DNA of 22,772 nucleotides from positions 1 to 22,772 of the IMG/VR virus record IMGVR_UViG_3300043409_001649; one strand, given 5' to 3'. Source of the stretch: a virus. The notes beneath the pieces are model-generated. The model was given only the letters and a program-made list of their open reading frames with translations. It ran no database searches and was not told the origin of the DNA. Shown here one piece after another: positions 4,941 through 12,492 of this stretch. Position numbers and translations under genes: made by a program. How positions within the stretch are numbered: the first letter of the stretch is position 1; each line of letters begins with the position of its first letter.

Positions 4941-6359
4941 GTGGGTATCAAAGATCGCATTGCAGCGGCGAATGACGGCGGAAGTGACGATCAGGACGAT
5001 GAACTGGAAGGCGACGACCTACTGGAATCGTTTGCCGCAGGCAGTGAGGACGTCGCCGACGAAGCCGAGCCGATGCCTTCTTGGATGAAGGACGAAGAGG
5101 AGGGCGACGAAGAGGTTGACCCACTACCAGACAGCGGGCCTCCGCTTGAGGACGAAGACGAGGAGGCAGAGGAAGACGCCGTCGAGCCGGATGTGTCAGA
5201 TTCTGACACCGACGTGGAAGAGGAAGTCGTCGAGCCGGAAGTCGAGACACCGGCACTGGACGCCCTGAGAGACGTTGGCTTTGAGACGGATGGGCTCACC
5301 GAATCTCAGGCGGCAAAGAAGCTTGGGAAGGAGTTCAAGTCGTTCGCGTCTCACTGGAATCAACTCGTAGCCACATCCCGGCAAGCGAGTGAGATGATCC
5401 CGCATGCCGAAGACTTCAAGAAGTACCTTGAAGACAAGAAGAGCGGGAGCCTCAAGAAACCGGACGATTCTTCGCCCGCGACACCCGAAACCAAGTCGAC
5501 GATCAAGGACGCACTGTCGAGCGTCGAGACGCTGCTTGCGGGCCAGAAGCCAGAGCCGGAAAACAACCCGACATGGCAGTCGTACATCTCGTCCCGGCAG
5601 ATCATTTGGGACGGAATGAATTACGTTCCGGCCCCGAGCGCGCAGCACCTTTCGGGCATCGCCGAGAAGCTGAACACCCACGAATCGTGGAAGAACGATC
5701 AGCTAAAGCTCGCGATGCGGACGCCGGAAGCACTGCGAACGATTGCCAAAGCTCTCGCGGACGGCGGCGTCAGTTCGAAGGACGCAACCGGCCTCACGAT
5801 GGAGCAAGTGCAAGCTCATCTGAAGGTGCAGGCGGAAGAGGAAGCCGACTCCCAGTTCACTCAAAGAACTCTCTCCAACAACGCCAAGTGGATGTTCGTC
5901 CACAACAGGGACGGCCGGATCGCAACGCACCCGATCACCGGGCTGAAAATCCTGACGCCGGAAGGTGTCGCGTACACGCAGGAGTTGGTGCAGCTTCAGA
6001 AAAAAGGCATCACCGACTCCAAGGATCAGCACTTCTACGCCCTCGTTACGGTCGCCGAACAGCTTCGCCGCAAGGGATTCAACACGGACGGCGAGAAAGA
6101 AAAGACGCCGCCGCCCGCCGCCGGGCCAGGGGCAATCCGGCCTGCAACACTCGCCGGTCCTGCCGGAAATGCCGCAAAAACGCCCGAAGACAAGCGAGTT
6201 GCCCTGCTTCGCCAGAAGAAGAACCAAGCCGCAAATCAACCCAACAAGCGGCACTCAGGAAATTCTGGAGAAGAGGAGAAAATCGGTAGCGGCAAGCCAG
6301 TCAGTTTTGGCAACATGTTGAAAGAAGCCTTCAAACGTGAAGGCATCGGCGGGAAGTAA
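4941..6359 (+). CDS. Probable capsid scaffolding protein
   Basis: This is a 472-residue protein with a GTG start at 4941, supported by AAGGA eight bases upstream. Residues of about 15-110 are extremely acidic (DDQDDELEGDD, EEEGDEEVD, EDEDEEAEED). A helical middle follows (ESQAAKKLGKEFKSFASHWN), and the last 100 residues turn basic and proline/alanine-rich, ending in FGNMLKEAFKREGIGGK. An acidic, helical, low-complexity protein with a basic C-terminal tail, encoded directly before the major capsid gene, is the usual profile of a scaffold, in which the basic end binds coat protein. The assignment comes from composition and position rather than a specific motif. A copy of the 17-bp palindrome (5193-5209) lies in the acidic part, encoding VSDSDT. 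No protease motif was seen. Confidence 0.7.
   Translation: MGIKDRIAAANDGGSDDQDDELEGDDLLESFAAGSEDVADEAEPMPSWMKDEEEGDEEVDPLPDSGPPLEDEDEEAEEDAVEPDVSDSDTDVEEEVVEPEVETPALDALRDVGFETDGLTESQAAKKLGKEFKSFASHWNQLVATSRQASEMIPHAEDFKKYLEDKKSGSLKKPDDSSPATPETKSTIKDALSSVETLLAGQKPEPENNPTWQSYISSRQIIWDGMNYVPAPSAQHLSGIAEKLNTHESWKNDQLKLAMRTPEALRTIAKALADGGVSSKDATGLTMEQVQAHLKVQAEEEADSQFTQRTLSNNAKWMFVHNRDGRIATHPITGLKILTPEGVAYTQELVQLQKKGITDSKDQHFYALVTVAEQLRRKGFNTDGEKEKTPPPAAGPGAIRPATLAGPAGNAAKTPEDKRVALLRQKKNQAANQPNKRHSGNSGEEEKIGSGKPVSFGNMLKEAFKREGIGGK
5193..5209. promoter_or_regulatory. Exact copy 2 of the palindrome GTGTCAGATTCTGACAC, inside a gene
   Basis: The arms GTGTCAGA and TCTGACAC are perfect inverse complements around a single T. 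The same 23 bases (5192-5214) occur at 12492-12514 in front of the portal gene. Here they are translated in the acidic region of the scaffold-like protein. Chance identity of this length in a 23-kb window is very unlikely, so the copy is either a binding site tolerated in a low-constraint coding region or the remnant of a short duplication. Confidence 0.5.
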
Positions 6360-6362
6360 TCG

Positions 6363-6410
6363 ATCAGAGCGTTTTATTTTTTACTCGTTCGCAACTCTGA
6401 TAAGCGAACG
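6363..6410 (+). promoter_or_regulatory. Two interlocked inverted repeats in the capsid gene leader
   Basis: ATCAGAG (6363-6369) is complementary to CTCTGAT (6395-6401), and CGTTCGC (6386-6392) is complementary to GCGAACG (6404-6410). The second strand of the first stem lies in the loop of the second stem, so the pairings are interlocked. A full pseudoknot would leave only two bases (6402-6403) to cross seven base pairs, which is tight; a switch between two alternative hairpins is more likely. No T-run follows, so it is not an ordinary terminator. The ribosome binding site AAAGGG (6425-6430) lies 15 bases downstream. Confidence 0.45.
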
Positions 6411-6439
6411 ACAGTCGGCCAGAAAAAGGGAATTGCAAG

Positions 6440-7573
6440 ATGCCTTCAGGTGTTTCGACAGATTGGAGCCGGGTAGTCAATACCACGCTCCGCAAATACC
6501 AAAAGGAAGCTGAGCCGACGCTTGTTCGGAACCTGCCCTTGACGGCGGTTCTCGGTTCGAGCGGTCGGATCGAGACGAATGTTTCCGGTGACGGCTACGA
6601 CTGGGCGATGGAATACCAACGCGCCCAAGTTCAAGGCAATTCCGGCAACACGTCCCTCACCTTCGACGCCGTTGATCGGTACATCCGCGCCTTCATGGAG
6701 TATCGCGGCTACGTCGCGACCGACTCGCTCAAGAAGCGGGACTTCCTCAAGAACCGCTCGCCGGAAGCCCTCATCAAGTACTACGACAAGATGGGGCCGA
6801 AGCTGTTCGAAGACATGGAACGGCAGTTCGCCGTCGAGCAGTACATCGACGGCAATGCGAGCGGTAACTCCGAACGCATTCACGGTCTGGAATCGATGTT
6901 CGGTGTCGGCAGCGGGCAAACGGTCGACGTCACGACGGGCGTCATCGGTGCGTACGACGCGGCCGATTACGTCTTCGCTCCCGACGACACGTACGCCGAA
7001 ATCGACACCGACCTCGGTGCGTACGGCGGTGCTTGGAACTCGGGTTCGTGGCCGGATTCGGGCGAAGGCTCGGATACGTACGACTTCGCGTCTCCGATCA
7101 TCGTCAACTACGAGTCGACCGCGTTCGGCGGCTCGTCGGCGACGTGGCGTTACAACGGCTACGAAGCGATCCGCTTCGGCGTCACTGCAACTCAGAAGGA
7201 TCAGAGCGCGAAGGGCATCGCCGACATGGGCATGCTTGATCGTCGGCTCTACCGTCTGTTGAAGACAGACCTGAGTTCGCGGGAAAAGATCGAGGTCACG
7301 GCTTCCAACACGAAGCTGCGTTCGCTCGGTTTCCGCGACAGCATCGAGATTGACGGTTGCTCGATCATGGGCGTGTTCGGCGTCCCGGCCGGTGTCGGCT
7401 ACTTGCTGAACACGAACCACGTTCGGCTCGTCTCGATGCAGAAGAAGTTGTTCGAGATCGAAGGCCCGGTTTGGGACATGCAGACCCGCTGCTACCGAAC
7501 CGTCGTCGACTTCCTCGGCAACCTTATCTTCGATTCGCCGAAGTATTTCTGCAAGCTGCGGGCCGCGACCTAA
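6440..7573 (+). CDS. Major capsid protein
   Basis: This is a 377-residue protein with AAAGGG nine bases before the ATG. It lies directly after the scaffold-like gene and before a decoration-like gene. The sequence fits an HK97-type shell protein: an N-terminal helix region (VVNTTLRKYQKEAEPTLVRN), a strand-rich part around GYDWAMEYQRAQVQG, a long helical spine (ALIKYYDKMGPKLFEDMERQ), a glycine/serine/aspartate-rich insertion at about 195-215, and a C-terminal half ending FEIEGPVWDMQTRCYRTVVD and FDSPKYFCKLRA, typical of phage coat proteins whose last strand packs on the A-domain. Codon use is strongly biased to C-ending codons, as expected for a highly expressed gene. The identification rests on overall pattern and context; no single catalytic motif exists for this family. 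Confidence 0.88.
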   Translation: MPSGVSTDWSRVVNTTLRKYQKEAEPTLVRNLPLTAVLGSSGRIETNVSGDGYDWAMEYQRAQVQGNSGNTSLTFDAVDRYIRAFMEYRGYVATDSLKKRDFLKNRSPEALIKYYDKMGPKLFEDMERQFAVEQYIDGNASGNSERIHGLESMFGVGSGQTVDVTTGVIGAYDAADYVFAPDDTYAEIDTDLGAYGGAWNSGSWPDSGEGSDTYDFASPIIVNYESTAFGGSSATWRYNGYEAIRFGVTATQKDQSAKGIADMGMLDRRLYRLLKTDLSSREKIEVTASNTKLRSLGFRDSIEIDGCSIMGVFGVPAGVGYLLNTNHVRLVSMQKKLFEIEGPVWDMQTRCYRTVVDFLGNLIFDSPKYFCKLRAAT

Positions 7574-7619
7574 TACGTCGCAGTCCGACGCCTGACAGAT
7601 TGTTTGATAAGCCCTGTGC

Positions 7620-7657
7620 TGCCGCCCGGTTGGTTCTTCCGCGTCAACCGGGCGGCA
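7620..7657 (+). promoter_or_regulatory. Strong 13-bp hairpin downstream of the capsid gene, without a T-run
   Basis: TGCCGCCCGGTTG (7620-7632) is a perfect inverse complement of CAACCGGGCGGCA (7645-7657), with a 12-base loop. No run of T residues follows, so it is not a standard Rho-independent terminator. It may act as an RNA stability or processing element, letting the capsid message accumulate relative to downstream genes. A smaller hairpin (CGTCG 7576-7580 with CGACG 7586-7590) lies right after the capsid stop codon. Confidence 0.55.
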
Positions 7658-7688
7658 CTCCTAAATGCGGATCAGTTGAGAGTCACAA

Positions 7689-8324
7689 ATGTCACACTTT
7701 GACCAAGGCGAGTTCGGTCGCGGTCGCACGTTCTGCGGCCCGGTGAACACTGTCGCCACGTCAGGAACTCTGCCGGGAGTTGATCTTCTCGGCGTCGAAA
7801 AATGGTTCACCGACACCATCCCAGGGTCGGCTCCGACCGGGCGCAGTAAGCGCAAGGTTCTCTGCCGTCTCGTCCGGAACTCGTCGGGAATCACCTTGCT
7901 GCCCAAGCGCGGCGTGTCGTTCAAAGCCGGGACCAATGGGACCGAAGTTGACGGCTACACCCGCACGACCGGCCAAGGTGACTATGCTGTCACCGATGAG
8001 TACCTCCCGGCTGCGGGCGTACGCAACGGCGACGTGTTTTGGGTCGTCATGAAAGGCCCTGCAATCGTTACGACGACGATGGTCGCCGACGCGACTTGCG
8101 TGATTCCTGCTGCGGAGCTAGTCATCGCATCGACTGCCGCCGCCAGCACTGCGGCCACGACGGCCGGTCGGTTCGAAGTCTACGCGATTGCCAGCCCGAC
8201 GACTGCCGGTATTGCTTTGCAGAACCACAAAAACACGGCCAATGCTCTCGGCCGTGCAATGTCTGCGAAGACGACCGCCAATACTAACGCCGATATCCTC
8301 ATCGACGTTCAGTACCATTCGTAA
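7689..8324 (+). CDS. Probable capsid decoration or head-associated structural protein
   Basis: This is a 211-residue protein rich in Thr, Ala, Val and Gly with few charged residues, as expected of a beta-rich surface protein. Recognisable stretches are KRKVLCRLVRNSSGITLLPK, then a GDYAVTDEYLPAAGVRNGDV segment, then FWVVMKGPAIV, and a C-terminal ALGRAMSAKTTANTNADILI. This set is familiar from proteins encoded next to the major capsid gene in many uncultured phages, where a decoration or head-fiber role is usually assumed. A terminator at 8346-8381 follows, so it ends the capsid operon. The start ATG 7689 has only a weak GAG upstream. The resemblance is pattern memory; the function is inferred. 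Confidence 0.65.
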   Translation: MSHFDQGEFGRGRTFCGPVNTVATSGTLPGVDLLGVEKWFTDTIPGSAPTGRSKRKVLCRLVRNSSGITLLPKRGVSFKAGTNGTEVDGYTRTTGQGDYAVTDEYLPAAGVRNGDVFWVVMKGPAIVTTTMVADATCVIPAAELVIASTAAASTAATTAGRFEVYAIASPTTAGIALQNHKNTANALGRAMSAKTTANTNADILIDVQYHS

Positions 8325-8345
8325 GCGAGAGAGCCTCACAATCAC

Positions 8346-8381
8346 CCGGCGGCAAGACCCCAAATCTTGCCGCCGGTTTTT
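8346..8381 (+). terminator. Rho-independent terminator closing the capsid operon
   Basis: CCGGCGGCAAGA (8346-8357) pairs perfectly over 12 bases with TCTTGCCGCCGG (8365-8376) around a seven-base loop, followed by five T residues (8377-8381). It lies between the decoration-like gene and the glycosyltransferase-like gene. Confidence 0.9.
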
Positions 8382-8402
8382 ATTGCCCAAAGCGAATTCA
8401 AC

Positions 8403-9290
8403 ATGCAAAGCAGAAAGTACAAGGTATTCTTCGCGTTCTTCCCGTACGGAGGAAACGGCGGATCACCAAGCGAACACCCCGCAGTTCGAACTTGGTTCGC
8501 CAAGACCCTCCTCACTCTCAAAGAGAATCCGCTCGTCCACGACTTTTGCTGGAAGGATTTTGACGACACGCCGATCACGATGACGCGGAACCAAGCAGTG
8601 CTTGCCGCCCGTCAAGTGAAGGCCGACATTCTCGTCATGATCGACAGCGACATGATCCCTGATCTCTACTTGCTCGGCGGCGACTATTCGAAGTCCGGTC
8701 ACGCAGTCGGGGCCAAGCCATTCCTGCCGCAAGCGATTGATCTCATCGATCAATACTACGAGACAGGCCCGGTCATTGTCGCCGCTCCATACTGCGGCCC
8801 GCCGCCGGACGAGAGCCCGTACGTCTTCGTATGGGAAGAGTCCCCGTCAGAGGCGGCAACGCCCGATCTGAAGCTCCGGATGATGACTCGCACCGAAGCG
8901 TCCATGCGAACCGGCGTCAGTTCAGCAGCAGCATTGCCAACTGGACTGATCGCGTTCGACGTTCGTGCGTTCAAATACACCGAACCACAAGAAGGCGGGC
9001 GAGGCTGGTTCTACTACGAGTTCGACGACCACTACCATGCGGCAAAGGGTGGGACCGAAGACGTCATGGCGACGAGAGACTTGTCGCTCGCCATTCAAAC
9101 CAAGCTTGGCTACAACCCGCTGAAAGTGACGTGGGATTCGTGGGCCGGGCACATGAAACCGCGAGTCGTCGGCAAGCCAACGCTGACGTACGCAAGCTCT
9201 GTCGACGCCCGATACCGGAAGGCGATTGAAGAGGGTGCGAACCACAACGAACGAATCGTTGAGATCGGTGAGTTGCAGCCGCGAGTCTAG
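8403..9290 (+). CDS. GT-A fold glycosyltransferase-like protein
   Basis: This is a 295-residue protein starting at ATG 8403 (MQSRKYKVFFAFFPYGG). The frame opens earlier, at 8367, but that part lies inside the terminator hairpin. The core matches a GT-A/GT2-type nucleotide-sugar transferase: TRNQAVLAARQV (61-72), then ADILVMIDSDMIPD (74-87) with the D-x-D metal-binding motif at D81 and D83, an acceptor-side segment AALPTGLIAFDVRAF (176-190), and GGTEDVMATRDL (216-227) with the E-D pair typical of the catalytic base region, followed by a histidine (H250) that could be a metal ligand. No signal peptide or membrane segment is present, so it is cytosolic. Donor and acceptor are unknown; a capsid or tail protein, DNA or cell-surface glycan are all possible. 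It is isolated between terminators and has no clear Shine-Dalgarno sequence. Confidence 0.8.
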   Translation: MQSRKYKVFFAFFPYGGNGGSPSEHPAVRTWFAKTLLTLKENPLVHDFCWKDFDDTPITMTRNQAVLAARQVKADILVMIDSDMIPDLYLLGGDYSKSGHAVGAKPFLPQAIDLIDQYYETGPVIVAAPYCGPPPDESPYVFVWEESPSEAATPDLKLRMMTRTEASMRTGVSSAAALPTGLIAFDVRAFKYTEPQEGGRGWFYYEFDDHYHAAKGGTEDVMATRDLSLAIQTKLGYNPLKVTWDSWAGHMKPRVVGKPTLTYASSVDARYRKAIEEGANHNERIVEIGELQPRV

Positions 9291-9305
9291 CGGCGTTCCT
9301 TTTTC
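9278..9305 (+). terminator. Weak terminator-like hairpin overlapping the glycosyltransferase stop
   Basis: GCCGC (9278-9282) pairs with GCGGC (9290-9294) around a seven-base loop, and GTTCC plus five T residues follow. The stem is short and the T-run is offset, so it is a weaker candidate than the hairpin at 9342-9383. Confidence 0.35.
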
Positions 9306-9341
9306 CCTTGCACTCTGCCTAGCTTTGGGCAGAATTTGGGG

Positions 9342-9383
9342 ACCGGCGGCGATGGGGTTTCGCACTCCATCGTCGTCGGTTTT
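9342..9383 (+). terminator. Rho-independent terminator or attenuator before the terminase genes
   Basis: ACCGGCGGCGATGG (9342-9355) pairs with CCATCGTCGTCGGT (9367-9380) over 14 bases including two G-U pairs, with an 11-base loop. T residues run from 9380 to 9383. It ends only seven bases before the AGGAGG ribosome binding site of the next gene, so it may also act as an attenuator. Confidence 0.7.
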
Positions 9384-9402
9384 ACAAGCAGGAGGCAACC
9401 AC

Positions 9403-10005
9403 ATGGCCCAACACCGCGGTCGTGCCAGCGTAGACGGCAAGCGAGAAGAACTACGCAATAAGGCACTGGAACAAGCTGTCGCCGTAACCACGGCCAAGGG
9501 TAGCGTTCTGCGCCAAGTCCACGCATCAGACCTTGCCGCCGAGATGCTCCGTGTCTTCAAAGGACCGGGCGGATTGGCCCGCAGAATCTACATTCAGTTC
9601 CTTAAGGCTCCGAATGGGAGTCACACGCGAACCAAGATTCTCGACATGGTCGCCAAGTTCGTTCTCGCCGACAGCGCCCACAATAATGCACCGGGAACGC
9701 AGATCACGGACATGGATGATGCCGAGATCGAACGGGAAATGGAGCAGATGATCGGCGGTGCCCGGGAGGGTGACGCAGGCGATCCGGATCAAGCCGAAGC
9801 AATCGAGCTGGAAGAGAGAATCATCGCCGACGAGATGGAAGACCCTGAGATTGCCGAGATGGAATCGGAGATCGCCGCGATGGAGAGCAAGGAAGACGAC
9901 AACGGCGATATCATCGTAGTGCCTGACGAAGACGAGTCTGCGAGATCAATCAGCAACCTCGTCGGAAGACTCGATAGCAAGCTCCGCAAGAACCGCAGGA
10001 AGTAA
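9403..10005 (+). CDS. Candidate terminase small subunit
   Basis: This is a 200-residue protein starting at ATG 9403, seven bases after a consensus AGGAGG (9390-9395). The frame opens at 9226, but that part overlaps the previous gene. The N-terminal half is basic to neutral (KREELRNKALEQAVAVTTAK) with a segment GGLARRIYIQFLKAPNGSHT; the C-terminal half is very acidic and helical (AEIEREMEQMIGGAREGD, then ELEERIIADEMEDPEIAEME), ending in a basic RLDSKLRKNRRK. It lies directly before the large terminase gene and overlaps its start (TAATG), the usual place of the small subunit that recognises DNA. No clear HTH is visible, so the call rests on position and size. An internal chaperone-like or virion protein is the alternative. 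Confidence 0.5.
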   Translation: MAQHRGRASVDGKREELRNKALEQAVAVTTAKGSVLRQVHASDLAAEMLRVFKGPGGLARRIYIQFLKAPNGSHTRTKILDMVAKFVLADSAHNNAPGTQITDMDDAEIEREMEQMIGGAREGDAGDPDQAEAIELEERIIADEMEDPEIAEMESEIAAMESKEDDNGDIIVVPDEDESARSISNLVGRLDSKLRKNRRK

Positions 10006-11930
10006 TGGAAGATCAGTTCTCACTCCCTGACCCGAAAGACCTTCCGCGAAAGCCGAAGCCGGTCGAAGAGCCGCCGTCGCCTCGCAAGCTTGCCGCCATG
10101 CGTGCCGCCGCTGAAATAGCAGAGCGTCGTCGCAAGGGTGGCCCCGTCAAGAACGCGAAGTACGGCGTGGCGCATGAGATCGCATCGGACGTGGAGAAGC
10201 TTGAAGCTCACTGGGACAATCGAGCCAAGCTTGAGATTCCGAAGCAGATGGAACAGAGCGAACTGAAGCTCAATATCTCGGATCGTAATCGAATCCGCGA
10301 ACTAGCCATCGAAAGGATCCGCCGCCGCAATGAAGCGTTGCGGTTATGGAACCCGATGCCAGAGCAGGAGAACTTCCACAACTGCACGGCGTTCGAACGC
10401 AGCATCATCGGGTCGAACCGATCAGGCAAGACAACCTGTGCCGCCGTCGACTTCGCAAAGATCGTGACAGGGCAGCATCCGAAGTTCTCGGGAATCAAGA
10501 CTCCGCTCAAGAACGGTGCCGCCGCAGTCGTCGGCTTCGATTGGGATCACATCGGTCGCGTCAATTACAAGAAGCTGTTTGCTCCCGGTTCGTTCAAGAT
10601 CATTCGCGACAAGATCACGAACGCTTGGCGGCCGTACATTCCGCTTACCGACGAAGACCGCAAGGCGGAAGCAATAGACGCCCCTCCGTTGATTCCAAAG
10701 CGGTTGATCAAGAAGATTGCTTGGAAGTCGCGGGCGCTTGGACAGCCAAAGCTCGTCACGCTGAAAAGCGGCTGGACGATCAGCTTCTTCTCGTCGGAAG
10801 GCGAGCCGCCGCAGGGCGATGCGTACCACTTGGTCTGGTTTGATGAAGAAATTCAGAACCAGAAATGGTACAGCGAAATCGCAATGCGTCTCGCTGATAA
10901 CGATGGCTATTTCATCTGGTCGGCAACGCCGCACGTCGGTGGAGACGACTTGATTGACCTGCACAATCGGTCGGTCGAGCAGATGACGCACGAAAGCCCA
11001 ATGACGAAGGAGTTTAATCTAACCCTCTTCGGCAACTGCCATCTCTCCGAGGCAACCAAGCAACGAGTCGTCGAGAAATACAAGAACCGTCCGGAAGACT
11101 ATCGCGTCCGCGTGCTTGGTGAATTCGCGGTCAAGGCATTCAAGGTCTATGGCGAGTTTTCGAACCACATTCACACGTTCGACCCGAAGGAAGTGTGGAA
11201 GAAAACGGGCGGGCAAGTCCCGGCGAACTGGAGCAAATACGTCGCAGTCGACCCAGGCAATACCGTGTGCGCCGTGCTGTTCCTTGCCGTCCCGCCTCCG
11301 GAACTCGGCGAGAACTACTACATCTACAAGGAACTCTACATCGAGAACTGCAACGTAGAGAAGTTCGCCAGGGCCGTCGAAGAGAACACCAGAAGCGCAT
11401 CGTTCGAAGTGTTCGTGATGGACATGCAGGCCGGTCGTTCGACGCAGATCACCGGCGGGACGAGCGTCGAAGGGCAGTATCACGAAGCCATGAAGGAGGC
11501 CGGTGACGCCAAGGTGGACGTCTGGTCGCGGTTCAAGAATCGATTCTTCTGGCCGGGCTCAAACGACTTGGACGCGGGAATCACCGAAGTCAAGACGTGC
11601 CTGTACATCGATTCGATCACCGCACTCCCAAGGCTCTTGCTTGCCAAGGACAGGTGTCCGCACCTAGAACAAGAGTTCGACCGCTATCAGTACATGAAGA
11701 AGGACGGAAAACTGACTGACAAACCGAAGGACAAGTGGCATCACCTGCTAGACTGCCTTCGTTACTTGTGCTGCTTCCGGCCGACGTGGGCAAAGCCGAA
11801 ACCCGTCGAGCAGGAAAAAACAGCCGCTGTCAAACGCTTTCTCGAAAAACAGAAGAGAGCTAATGCAGCGTCTCGCGAGGGTGTGGTAAACTTCGGCCCA
11901 GGTGGTTCTAAAAGACTGGCGTCGGCTTGA
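10005..11930 (+). CDS. terL: Terminase large subunit (packaging ATPase and nuclease)
   Basis: This 641-residue protein pumps DNA into the procapsid and cuts the concatemer. Its ATPase domain has Walker A GSNRSGKTT (136-144), Walker B HLVWFDEE (275-282, with D280 and the catalytic E281), and the coupling motif WSATP (305-309). The nuclease domain has three acidic sites expected of the RNase H-like fold: AVDPGN (D416), VMDMQAG (D473), and DKWHHLLDCLRY with D583 near the end. The first 120 residues are a charged extension (SPRKLAAMRAAAEIAERRRK) longer than in many phages. The ATG overlaps the upstream TAA, so the two terminase genes are coupled. Every key catalytic residue is visible, so the identification is secure. 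Confidence 0.95.
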   Translation: MEDQFSLPDPKDLPRKPKPVEEPPSPRKLAAMRAAAEIAERRRKGGPVKNAKYGVAHEIASDVEKLEAHWDNRAKLEIPKQMEQSELKLNISDRNRIRELAIERIRRRNEALRLWNPMPEQENFHNCTAFERSIIGSNRSGKTTCAAVDFAKIVTGQHPKFSGIKTPLKNGAAAVVGFDWDHIGRVNYKKLFAPGSFKIIRDKITNAWRPYIPLTDEDRKAEAIDAPPLIPKRLIKKIAWKSRALGQPKLVTLKSGWTISFFSSEGEPPQGDAYHLVWFDEEIQNQKWYSEIAMRLADNDGYFIWSATPHVGGDDLIDLHNRSVEQMTHESPMTKEFNLTLFGNCHLSEATKQRVVEKYKNRPEDYRVRVLGEFAVKAFKVYGEFSNHIHTFDPKEVWKKTGGQVPANWSKYVAVDPGNTVCAVLFLAVPPPELGENYYIYKELYIENCNVEKFARAVEENTRSASFEVFVMDMQAGRSTQITGGTSVEGQYHEAMKEAGDAKVDVWSRFKNRFFWPGSNDLDAGITEVKTCLYIDSITALPRLLLAKDRCPHLEQEFDRYQYMKKDGKLTDKPKDKWHHLLDCLRYLCCFRPTWAKPKPVEQEKTAAVKRFLEKQKRANAASREGVVNFGPGGSKRLASA

Positions 11931-11950
11931 CGCCAAAGGAAAGGTTTGCA

Positions 11951-12484
11951 ATGGGAGACAAAGCGTTACGAGGATTGCCGGGGGATGCACAGCTAGTCAC
12001 GCCTGCCCGCGTGAAACCAAAGCTCGTCGCCCCTCCGGTTCGCGTGCCAGTCAAGGTCGGATATCGGGTCGTTTACTATGTCGATTGCGACATCTTGAAT
12101 GGCGGTCATTTGGGCGATTGCGTGAAAGTGGAAGGCGACACGATTGCGATTCGCGTGGCATCAGGGGACGGCGTTCGTACGTTCTCGTCGGTTCGTCACG
12201 TCAGCAATCCGCTCATCAACGACGAGCGAAAGCGTAAGCTTGGCTGTTGGGATTACGCCGAGACTCGCGAGACGGTGCTTGTCGCCGAACTCACCGAGAA
12301 CCTCTCTCGGGCCTTGAATCGGATCGAGATTCTTGAGCAGAAGGTCGAAATCTTCCTGCCCAATACGGACGACGCCGCCGACGAGATTCCGGATCGTGAA
12401 ACCGGGAGCCTGCCGCTGCCGCCGAACGACCCAGGCGAAGACGAAGAATTCGAAGAGACGGACGACCAAGACGAAACCCCGTAA
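11951..12484 (+). CDS. Hypothetical protein between TerL and portal
   Basis: I choose ATG 11951 (177 residues, MGDKALRGLPGDAQ) because AAGGAAAGG lies six bases upstream. A TTG at 11927, overlapping the TerL stop, would add eight residues. Residues of about 35-90 (VGYRVVYYVDCDILNGGHLG, then GDTIAIRVASGDGVRTFSSV) look like a small beta-barrel. A helical segment with coiled-coil spacing follows (LSRALNRIEILEQKVEIF). The last 35 residues are proline-rich and then strongly acidic (GEDEEFEETDDQDE). No family is recognised; a head-associated or portal-interacting role is suggested only by position. Confidence 0.65.
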   Translation: MGDKALRGLPGDAQLVTPARVKPKLVAPPVRVPVKVGYRVVYYVDCDILNGGHLGDCVKVEGDTIAIRVASGDGVRTFSSVRHVSNPLINDERKRKLGCWDYAETRETVLVAELTENLSRALNRIEILEQKVEIFLPNTDDAADEIPDRETGSLPLPPNDPGEDEEFEETDDQDETP

Positions 12485-12492
12485 GCTCCCGT

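Noticed and set aside
5573-6289. 238-residue open frame on the + strand in another frame of the scaffold gene
   Set aside because: Arg/Ser-rich noise typical of an out-of-frame reading, with no start signal.
6446-7420. 324-residue open frame on the - strand
   Set aside because: It lies entirely opposite the major capsid gene, is Arg/Val-rich as expected of the complement of biased codons, and has no ribosome binding site or context.
11927-11950. TTG start for the gene after TerL
   Set aside because: It is possible through overlap with the TerL stop, but ATG 11951 has a good ribosome binding site and normal spacing, so the shorter form was preferred.
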